From the NCBI GenBank assembly GCA_027311125.1, contig DAICZO010000185.1, positions 1 to 8,527 of the forward strand: a stretch of DNA of 8,527 nucleotides. The letters run 5' to 3'. A program made the position numbers and the translations under genes. This DNA is from Acidobacteriaceae bacterium (GTDB lineage Bacteria; Acidobacteriota; Terriglobia; Terriglobales; Acidobacteriaceae). The notes beneath the pieces are model-generated. The model saw only the letters and a list, made by a program, of their open reading frames with translations. It had not been told where the DNA came from and did not search any database. Shown here in pieces: positions 1 through 8,527 of this stretch (its first letter is position 1; every line of letters starts with the position of its first letter).

Positions 1-437
1 GCTGGGGATGGTGGGGTCGGTGGCCAGGGAGTAGGTGTTGAGCTCCAAGGCATCGGCACCTGCTGCTTCAAGCTCCTTGGCAAAGTAGGTCCAGCCGCCG
101 GGCGACGCTCCGTTGAGGCTGGCAATGACAGGAATGCTGACGTTGCGTTTGGCAGCCTGCAGGTGAGCAATATAGGCTGCCTGGGTGTAGTGGTAGTTAT
201 CCTGCGATGGCAGGTAGCTGAGGGATTCCGCGTATGACTCCGACCCACGGGCGAGGTCTTGCTCGAGCGCCGCTGCATCCAGTGTGAGCTGTTCTTCGAA
301 CAGCGACGGTAGGATGACGGCCCCGGCCCCGGCGGCCTCCATGCGCATGATGTTGTCGATGGATTTACTCAGCGGGGTTGAGGAGACGACGAGGGGCGAC
401 TTGAGCTCGAGGCCAAGATAGTCGGAGGTGAGATCCA

Positions 438-438
<1 letters not shown>
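1..438 (-). CDS. Dihydroorotate dehydrogenase-like flavoprotein, 3' end outside window (partial)
   Basis: An open frame starts with ATG at 438-436 and runs 146 codons to the window edge without a stop, so the C-terminal part is missing. The start is supported by a perfect AGGAGG at 448-453, nine bases upstream, and by overlap with the nifJ stop codon (TAATG), which implies translational coupling. The visible part reads as the N-terminal half of a PyrD-like FMN-binding TIM barrel: SPLVVSS near residues 14-20, AAGAGAVILPSLFEEQ at 35-50, IPVIASLNG at 102-110 and GADALELN at 127-134. In true dihydroorotate dehydrogenases the last strand continues as N-x-S-C/S-P-N, which binds orotate and carries the catalytic base. 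Here it reads NTYSLA, keeping an Asn and a Ser but not the Pro-Asn. From family knowledge, such 'dihydroorotate dehydrogenase-like' genes often sit beside nifJ. A role in pyrimidine synthesis is therefore doubtful; a redox role linked to the oxidoreductase is an inference. Confidence 0.88.
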
Positions 439-4055
<3,617 letters not shown>

Positions 4056-4151
4056 ATAGCCCAACCGTCTCCCTGCCGATGGATTGCTGCTGGACGAGGT
4101 TTCGGCTGGTACAGTCTGGCCTCGGTGCGGGCGCAATCGATCATGGAATGA

Positions 4152-4157
4152 AGCATA
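4152..4157 (-). promoter_or_regulatory. Candidate -10 box (TATGCT) for nifJ, positioned for activation from the CRP-type site
   Basis: TATGCT matches four of six bases of the TATAAT consensus. No convincing -35 box precedes it, as is common at activator-dependent promoters, and the palindrome at 4180-4195 overlaps where the -35 box would lie. This depends on the operator reading and is weak alone. Confidence 0.25.
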
Positions 4158-4179
4158 TGTCGGAGCGATCGTTGCTGGA

Positions 4180-4195
4180 TGTGACGTAGCTCACA
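4180..4195. promoter_or_regulatory. CRP/FNR-family operator, perfect TGTGA-N6-TCACA palindrome upstream of nifJ
   Basis: The plus strand reads TGTGACGTAGCTCACA, and both five-base arms match the E. coli CRP consensus exactly. The centre (4187.5) lies about 132 bases before the nifJ ATG. A TATGCT hexamer at 4157-4152 on the minus strand could be a -10 box with a start near 4144-4146, putting the site near -42, the geometry of class II activation. An alternative promoter (4250-4255 with 4227-4232) would instead place the site downstream of the start, suiting repression. The palindrome is seen directly; regulator identity and the direction of its effect are inferred. Confidence 0.55.
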
Positions 4196-4226
4196 ATTGA
4201 TGAGGTTTCTTCAAAACCAGAGGCTA

Positions 4227-4255
4227 GCTATAAAGTTGGATGCTTTACGTGCCAG
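4227..4255 (-). promoter_or_regulatory. Alternative sigma70-like promoter for nifJ (CTGGCA-17-TATAGC)
   Basis: CTGGCA at 4255-4250 (four of six to TTGACA) and TATAGC at 4232-4227 (four of six to TATAAT) are 17 bases apart. A start near 4220 would give a leader of about 165 bases that includes the TGTGA-N6-TCACA palindrome. Matches this good occur by chance. Confidence 0.25.
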
Positions 4256-4271
4256 CATTTGCAGGGTGGTG

Positions 4272-4570
4272 CTAGGATTCAGGCCGCACCACATGCCACA
4301 CCAGGGGGGCGCCAATGAGGAATACCGAAAGCATTCGACCTGACGAAGGCCTGCGTAAAGGTGCCGTCGAAGACGATGGCCCTGAAAATGGACGGCAACG
4401 CCGGACCGAACCCGGTAACTTCGCCGGCCAATTGGGGCACCGCGACCAGGATGAGATGTTGAAAGATAATGACACTGACTTTCCGGGCCCCGATGCAGCA
4501 GCCGAGCACAGCGGTCGATAGACTTCGGTGGTGAGACGCCGAGGGAAGTTTCTGCCTGTTTCCACATAAC
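4272..4570 (-). pseudogene. Possible decayed 3' end of a membrane-protein gene (frameshifted)
   Basis: Between korB and nifJ the minus strand holds two overlapping frames whose peptides look like pieces of one membrane protein. The frame ending at 4279 carries the hydrophobic stretch VSVIIFQHLILVAVPQLAG and then AIVFDGTFTQAFV. The frame ending at 4272 carries SVFLIGAPLVWHVVRPES followed by a stop. Joining them across a one-base slip near 4335-4345 would give a 'loop, helix, short basic tail' ending reminiscent of DHA2-family MFS transporters. I see no ribosome site or intact start, and the 19-bp terminator hairpin overlaps the 5' side. The resemblance is by eye and could be chance in GC-rich intergenic DNA. 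An intact plus-strand frame (4315-4521) across the same bases encodes an uninterpretable hydrophilic peptide and I do not call it. Confidence 0.22.
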
Positions 4571-4612
4571 AAAGAATCAGCCCCGATTTGGGGTCGGGGC
4601 TGATTCTTTGTT
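4568..4612. terminator. Bidirectional intrinsic terminator after korB, perfect 19-bp hairpin
   Basis: The arms at 4568-4586 and 4594-4612 are perfect reverse complements of 19 bases, separated by a 7-base loop. The inner ten pairs form a GC-rich core (TCAGCCCCGA), and the outer arm on the korB transcript reads TTCTTTGTT, giving the U-rich run after the core. The mirror-image outer arm (AACAAAGAA) supplies the same run on the other strand, so it can work both ways. It begins 34 bases after the korB stop and separates the kor unit from the nifJ unit. Confidence 0.85.
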
Positions 4613-4646
4613 GTAGGCTTGTGATCGTTTTGCGGGGTGGTCTGAT

Positions 4647-5714
4647 TTACATCAGCCGTTGCATCATCTCTTCCAGAACGGCGCGGCCTGGCCGGACGCG
4701 ATCATCGGGCAGAGTGCCGAGTGGCTCGTCGACCAGGTTCAGCATCTCGGTAAAGCTGGGCTGCTGGGTGTTGATGTAGAAGACGCCGGTGAGCACTTCG
4801 TTGTTGGCGTGGGCATGGAGTTGCGCCGCGATGGAGGCGACCCGATCGGTGGGATCGAAGTCTTCGTGCAGCTTGCGCAAGCGCATCTGGCTGCCATCGT
4901 GCATTTCAACGTTGATCGTGGTGCCGGGATCGTACTCGACGTCGATCTCCTGGAAGAACGGTACAAAGCCAACCTCGTCGATGGCCTCGTCGTGCTCCTG
5001 CATATACTTGTAGCTTTTGGTGGAGCCTTCGTGATCGTTGAAGGTGACGCAGGGCGAGATGACATCCAGCAAGACCGTACCGTTGTGTGCGATGGCGGCC
5101 TTGAGCATTGCGAGCAACTGCTTCTTGTCGCCAGAGAAGGAGCGACCGACAAACGTCGCACCCAGTTGGATGGCGAGCGTGCAGGTATCAATCGGAGGCA
5201 GATCGTTGATGACGCCGGTCTTAAGCTTGGAGCCGATATCGGCAGTCGCGGAGAACTGACCCTTGGTGAGACCGTACACGCCGTTGTCTTCGATGATGTA
5301 AATCATCGGGACATTGCGCCGCATCAGGTGAACGAACTGGCCGATACCGATGGAGGCCGAGTCGCCATCGCCGCTGACTGCCAGCGCCTTCATCGTGTGG
5401 TTACCCAGCAGTGCGCCTGTCGCCACGGAAGGCATACGACCATGAACACTGTTGAAGGAGTGCGAGCGACTCATGAAGTAGGCAGGGCTCTTGGACGAGC
5501 ATCCGATGCCGGAGAGCTTCATGACACGTTCCGGCTGAACTCCCATCTCGTAGAACGCGTCGATGATACGTTCCGAGATGGCGTTGTGACCGCAGCCGGC
5601 ACACAGCGTAGTCTTGCCGCCGCGATAGTCGAGCACCTGCAGGCCGATACGGTTGGTCTTGGCGGCCGCGCGCGGTGCTTCAAGCGGGGCAGATGGAACT
5701 GGATTAGTTGCCAT
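4647..5714 (-). CDS. korB: 2-oxoacid (2-oxoglutarate):ferredoxin oxidoreductase, beta subunit
   Basis: The thiamine-diphosphate and iron-sulfur subunit of a two-subunit 2-oxoacid:ferredoxin oxidoreductase; with KorA it turns a 2-oxoacid and CoA into acyl-CoA, CO2 and reduced ferredoxin. The 355-residue product shows CAGCGHN at 38-44, GIGCSS at 69-74, the ThDP/Mg motif GDGDSASIG at 115-123 continuing to EDNGVYGLTKGQ at 142-153, and SPCVTFN at 220-226. Cys38, Cys41, Cys72 and Cys222 are spaced +3, +31, +150, nearly the spacing I recall for the cluster ligands of the Sulfolobus enzyme, so the subunit should hold its own [4Fe-4S] cluster. The ATG overlaps the korA stop (TAATG), with AGGAAGGA at 5720-5727 as ribosome site. 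The first 22 or so residues are an Ala/Pro-rich extension. Substrate is not settled by sequence: 2-oxoglutarate is typical for KorAB, but relatives accept pyruvate too. Confidence 0.95.
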   Translation of the reverse strand: MATNPVPSAPLEAPRAAAKTNRIGLQVLDYRGGKTTLCAGCGHNAISERIIDAFYEMGVQPERVMKLSGIGCSSKSPAYFMSRSHSFNSVHGRMPSVATGALLGNHTMKALAVSGDGDSASIGIGQFVHLMRRNVPMIYIIEDNGVYGLTKGQFSATADIGSKLKTGVINDLPPIDTCTLAIQLGATFVGRSFSGDKKQLLAMLKAAIAHNGTVLLDVISPCVTFNDHEGSTKSYKYMQEHDEAIDEVGFVPFFQEIDVEYDPGTTINVEMHDGSQMRLRKLHEDFDPTDRVASIAAQLHAHANNEVLTGVFYINTQQPSFTEMLNLVDEPLGTLPDDRVRPGRAVLEEMMQRLM

Positions 5715-7585
5715 TAGATTCCTTCCTGCGTGACAAGGTCATCGGTGATGGAGCGGGCGTCGATGGGAAGACCGTTGAAGTGGCGAATACTGCGCAACCT
5801 CACAATGTCTTTCGCTTCCAGGTCGAGCTTGAGCAGACTCAGCATCTGTGCGTCGCGGTTCTGCTCGATTACGTAGACGCGATCATGCGATGCGACGAAT
5901 TCGTGGATCTCACGACTGAACGGGAAGGCACGAATGCGGAGATAGTCGGTGTCGAGGTTGAACTCCTTGAGCAACTGATCGCGACTCTCGCGGGTGGCGA
6001 AGTCGGAGGTGCCAAAGGCAATCAACCCGATTTTAGACTTGCCAGTCTGCACGATCTCGGCCTGCGGCACGAGGGTACGCGCTGTGTCAAACTTTCTGGA
6101 CAGGCGTTCCATGTTGTTTACGTAGTCGTCAGGCCGCTCAGTGTACAGAGCCTTTTCGTTGTGGCCACTGCCACGGGTGAAGTAAGCCGCGAGCGGGTGG
6201 TCGGTGCCGGGCAGGGTGCGATATCCGATGCCATCGCCATCGACGTCCTTATAACGGGCGAAGCCTCCCAGACGAGTCAGGTCTTCCGCACTGAGAACCT
6301 TGCCACGATTCAGCGGCTTTTCAGGGTAGGTAAACGGCTCGGACATCCAGTTGTTCATGCCCAGATCGAGATCCGACATGACGAAGATGGGCGTCTGCAA
6401 CTGTTCGGCCAGGTCGAAGGCATCCATTGCCATCTCGTAGCACTCGCGAACGCTGCCGGGAATCAACATGACATGCTTGGTGTCGCCGTGGGAGAGATAT
6501 GCGACGGAGAGCAGAGCGCCCTGCTGGTTACGTGTCGGCATACCGGTGGAGGGGCCTGTGCGCTGTACGTCAAAGATGACGCCCGGCAACTCGGCGTAGT
6601 AGCCGAGACCGGCAAACTCCGCCATCAGCGAGATACCGGGACCGGAGGTAGCGGTCATGGAACGAGCACCGGACCAGCCTGCTCCGAGCACTGCTCCAAT
6701 CGCAGCAAGCTCATCCTCTGCCTGTACGATCGCAAAGGTAGCCTTGCCATCTGGCCCGATGCGATAGCGCTTGGCCAGGTCGATGAAGTTCTCAACCAGC
6801 GACGACGAAGGTGTGATGGGATACCACATGACGACCGTACAACCTGCGAAGATGCAGCCCAGCGCGGCAGCTGCATTGCCGTCGATGATGATCTTGCCTT
6901 CGGTTGCATTCATCGGTTGCAACTGAAACGGATCGTTCTTGGTGAAGTTAGCGGCAGCGTACTCATAACCGGCTTGCACTGCTGCCCAGTTCAAGTCTGC
7001 GGCTTTGACCTTCTTGGCGAATTGCTTGCGCAGTGCGGCTTCTACGGCCTGCATGTCCATTTGTAGTAGCTGCGCGGCAACGCCCACATAGATCATGTTC
7101 TTGACCAGTTTGCGCAGTTTGGCTTCCGGGCATACGTCGGCGGTCAGCTTGTCGAAGGGGACTGGGTAGCAGGCCACATCGTTGCGGAACTGCTTCAAAT
7201 CCGCAGACTCTTCGTAGATGGCAGCGGCTCCCACGGGCAGTGAGAGCATGTCCTCTTTGCTGGTTTCCGCATTCATCGCAATCAGGATGTCAATCTCCTT
7301 CTTGCGTGCGACGTAGCCATCTTTGCTGGCGCGAATGGTGTACCAGGTAGGCAGGCCTGCGATGTTGGAAGGGAACAGGTTCTTGCCGCTGACGGGAATA
7401 CCCATCCGGAAGATGGAGCGAAGTAGAACTGAGTTGGCTGATTGCGATCCTGATCCGTTGACCGTTGCAATCTGGATGCTGAAGTCATTGACGATGGTGG
7501 ATCTTGGAGACTGCTGGTGCGTGTCCGGCTTGCTCAGGATGCCTTGTTCTGCACTGGCTGCCAGCGCGACGTCTTCTGTCGCCAT
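5714..7585 (-). CDS. korA: 2-oxoacid (2-oxoglutarate):ferredoxin oxidoreductase, fused gamma-alpha subunit
   Basis: Partner of KorB, binding CoA and completing the thiamine active site. The 623-residue protein is the gamma-alpha fusion seen in two-subunit enzymes. The gamma part spans about 35-215, with NGSGSQSAN at 43-51, GIPVSGKN at 62-69 and YVARKKEIDILIAMN at 91-105. The alpha part follows from about 230, with the conserved YPITPSS at 255-261, QAEDELAAIGAVLGAGWSGA at 288-307, TATSGPG at 311-317 and RTGPSTGMPTRNQQ at 342-355. The transketolase-C-like end, about 515-610, contains YVIEQNRDAQ at 571-580. The ATG at 7585 has a strong GGGGGAG (7594-7600) eight bases upstream. The first 33 or so residues, before the conserved gamma region, look like a flexible extension. 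No ferredoxin-like delta subunit is fused or adjacent, as expected for this class. It is first in the korAB unit, with stop overlapping the korB start. Confidence 0.95.
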   Translation of the reverse strand: MATEDVALAASAEQGILSKPDTHQQSPRSTIVNDFSIQIATVNGSGSQSANSVLLRSIFRMGIPVSGKNLFPSNIAGLPTWYTIRASKDGYVARKKEIDILIAMNAETSKEDMLSLPVGAAAIYEESADLKQFRNDVACYPVPFDKLTADVCPEAKLRKLVKNMIYVGVAAQLLQMDMQAVEAALRKQFAKKVKAADLNWAAVQAGYEYAAANFTKNDPFQLQPMNATEGKIIIDGNAAAALGCIFAGCTVVMWYPITPSSSLVENFIDLAKRYRIGPDGKATFAIVQAEDELAAIGAVLGAGWSGARSMTATSGPGISLMAEFAGLGYYAELPGVIFDVQRTGPSTGMPTRNQQGALLSVAYLSHGDTKHVMLIPGSVRECYEMAMDAFDLAEQLQTPIFVMSDLDLGMNNWMSEPFTYPEKPLNRGKVLSAEDLTRLGGFARYKDVDGDGIGYRTLPGTDHPLAAYFTRGSGHNEKALYTERPDDYVNNMERLSRKFDTARTLVPQAEIVQTGKSKIGLIAFGTSDFATRESRDQLLKEFNLDTDYLRIRAFPFSREIHEFVASHDRVYVIEQNRDAQMLSLLKLDLEAKDIVRLRSIRHFNGLPIDARSITDDLVTQEGI

Positions 7586-7593
7586 AACGTTTG

Positions 7594-7600
7594 CTCCCCC
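7594..7600 (-). promoter_or_regulatory. Shine-Dalgarno GGGGGAG of korA
   Basis: GGGGGAG lies eight bases before the ATG at 7585. It decides the korA start, because the N-terminal 33 residues are not conserved enough to do so. Confidence 0.7.
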
Positions 7601-7644
7601 GTGGTGAAACCTTCAAGCTTCACAGGGCGAAACAATAACACAAT

Positions 7645-7674
7645 CTCATAGCGATTGGCTGTGTTCTGGCGCAA
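7645..7674 (-). promoter_or_regulatory. Candidate sigma70-like promoter for korAB (TTGCGC-18-TATGAG)
   Basis: In the 260-bp spacer between the SDR gene and korA, TTGCGC (7674-7669, three of six to TTGACA) and TATGAG (7650-7645, four of six to TATAAT) are 18 bases apart and would give a leader of about 50 bases. This is the best candidate I see, but weak. Unlike nifJ, the spacer has no TGTGA-N6-TCACA palindrome. Confidence 0.28.
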
Positions 7675-7845
7675 CCTAAACCGCCGGCTGCCCCGGCTGG
7701 CAACGCCTTCAGGTCGCTAAAAGTGCTGATTTCACTGTCTCGATCTGCTTGCGCGTCTGAGGCTGCTCTAGTTCGGAGTCCGGTCACGGAGGATGCTGAG
7801 GTGTCCACTATTCGCACAGGGGCGCGAGGAGCGTGCGACGTTGAA

Positions 7846-8527
7846 CTAGATCCATCCCCCGTCAATCACGTAACTCTGGTTGGTGATGGCGGCGCTGTCG
7901 TCGGAGGCCAGAAAGAGTGCGAGGCGGGCTACTTCTTCCGGCAGAATCATGCGCTTCAGCGCCTGACGTTCAAGGATCTCCGCCTGATACTCCGGGGTGA
8001 ACCAGAGTTGCTTCTGGCGTTCGGTAAGAATGGCTCCGGGCAGAATTGCGTTGACCCGAATATTGTGAGCCCCCAGTTCGTGAGCGAGTGTACGAGTCAT
8101 GCCGACGATGGCTGCCTTGGCAGTGACATAGACCGGCAGGTGGATAGACGGTATCAGCCAACTGATGGAACTGAGATTCAGGATCGACCCGCGTCCAGCG
8201 CGTTGCATTGCCGGGATGACGGCCTGAGCCATGAAGAACTGATGTTTCAGGTTCAAGGCAATAGCCTGATCCCAGAAGGAGGATGTAACTTCGCTGAGGC
8301 TGTGGCGAGTATCGTTGCCGGCGTTGTTGATGAGAACGTCGACCGTCGAAAACCGCTCCAGGATGCTCGCGACAGTCGACTGCAGCGCGGCAATGTCAGT
8401 CAGGTCGCAGTGGAAGTAGGCTGGAGGACTTTGACCAGCCGCGACAATCTTTTGGATGAGTTGGTCTGCTGCAGCGTCCTGAATATCCAGAAACACTACC
8501 TTTGCGTGCTGGTCGGCAAAGGTCTCC
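7846..8527 (-). CDS. SDR-family oxidoreductase, likely aldose 1-dehydrogenase-like (5' end outside window)
   Basis: The frame is open to the window edge, so the N-terminus with the TGxxxGIG nucleotide motif is missing; a GTG at 8496 is internal, because ten codons upstream of it (ETFADQHAKV) continue the usual beta-strand pattern. The 226 visible residues show FLDI at 12-15, whose Asp at the end of strand beta-2 favours NAD over NADP, DLT at 41-43, NNAGN at 67-71, the catalytic Ser120, and Tyr133/Lys137 in YVTAK. The end, YVIDGGWI, is typical of classical SDRs. The run NNAGNDTRHSLSEVT...W...NLKHQFF.AQAV, SISW before the active-site Tyr, and the WFTPE segment resemble Caulobacter-type NAD-dependent D-xylose dehydrogenases (XylB) from memory. 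Oxidation of a sugar to its lactone is thus a reasonable but unproven role. It is 260 bp before korA and need not share its transcript. Confidence 0.93.
   Translation of the reverse strand, partial: ETFADQHAKVVFLDIQDAAADQLIQKIVAAGQSPPAYFHCDLTDIAALQSTVASILERFSTVDVLINNAGNDTRHSLSEVTSSFWDQAIALNLKHQFFMAQAVIPAMQRAGRGSILNLSSISWLIPSIHLPVYVTAKAAIVGMTRTLAHELGAHNIRVNAILPGAILTERQKQLWFTPEYQAEILERQALKRMILPEEVARLALFLASDDSAAITNQSYVIDGGWI

Noticed and set aside
4197..4201. TTGAT half-site beside the CRP-type palindrome, hinting at an FNR box.
   Set aside because: No ATCAA partner at the four-base spacing.
4242..4254. TGGCACG followed by GC on the minus strand upstream of nifJ, suggesting a sigma54 promoter.
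   Set aside because: The GG and GC elements are separated by 8 bases instead of the required 10, and the -12 TTGC box is absent.
4315..4521. A 68-codon plus-strand ORF in the korB-nifJ gap.
   Set aside because: Hydrophilic, low-information peptide, no clear Shine-Dalgarno, no recognisable family; its charge may merely mirror hydrophobic codons on the other strand.
4659..5717. A 352-codon open frame on the plus strand opposite korB.
   Set aside because: Mirror of korB with the same boundaries; no recognisable domain and no independent ribosome site or promoter.
5708..7066. A 452-codon open frame on the plus strand opposite korA.
   Set aside because: It is exactly antisense to a clear korA; the peptide resembles no family I know. 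GC-biased third positions in korA explain the lack of stops.
7604..7623. GTGAA-N10-TTCAC inverted repeat just upstream of the korA ribosome site.
   Set aside because: Short arms with a wide spacer and no match to a known operator; easily chance.
7682..7699. GC-rich GCCGG/CCGGC inverted repeat after the SDR gene as a terminator.
   Set aside because: Only about five pairs with no U-run; it lies about 150 bases past the SDR stop and next to the candidate kor promoter.
7620..7865. An 81-codon minus-strand ORF between the SDR gene and korA.
   Set aside because: It overlaps the SDR 3' end, has a Ser/Ala/Arg-rich, family-less peptide and no ribosome site.

Overview
All the genes I can support lie on the minus strand and concern 2-oxoacid oxidation by ferredoxin-linked enzymes. 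The DNA is fairly GC-rich, with strong GC bias at third codon positions that also creates long empty reading frames on the opposite strand. An NifJ-type pyruvate oxidoreductase next to a dihydroorotate-dehydrogenase-like flavoprotein, a two-subunit KorAB enzyme, and an SDR resembling aldose dehydrogenases would fit a soil member of Acidobacteriota (Terriglobia type). This is an inference from gene content and general familiarity; no marker gene is present.

Layout in the direction of transcription, from high to low coordinates: (1) 8527-7846, an SDR oxidoreductase cut by the window edge, similar from memory to the XylB-type D-xylose/aldose 1-dehydrogenases. (2) 7845-7586, a 260-bp spacer with a weak promoter candidate and a strong Shine-Dalgarno for korA. 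(3) 7585-4647, korA and korB, joined by a TAATG stop/start overlap and followed by a perfect 19-bp hairpin (4568-4612) that should terminate transcription from either side. (4) 4567-4056, an intergenic stretch that may hold the decayed 3' end of a membrane-protein gene and, nearer nifJ, a perfect TGTGA-N6-TCACA palindrome of the CRP type. (5) 4055-438, nifJ, a full-length single-chain pyruvate:ferredoxin/flavodoxin oxidoreductase with all twelve expected cluster cysteines. (6) 438-1, a dihydroorotate-dehydrogenase-like protein coupled to nifJ by a second TAATG overlap and running off the window.

The genes work together as two parallel 2-oxoacid:ferredoxin oxidoreductases: one most likely for pyruvate (NifJ) and one for 2-oxoglutarate or several 2-oxoacids (KorAB). 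Each releases CO2, forms an acyl-CoA and reduces a low-potential carrier. No carrier (ferredoxin or flavodoxin) is encoded here. The two units look separately transcribed, with the hairpin between them and a CRP/FNR-family site at nifJ. I see no RNA gene, CRISPR array, insertion sequence, phage gene or origin. The most interesting items are the CRP-type site at nifJ, the coupled flavoprotein with an altered active-site loop, and the possible gene remnant between the units.
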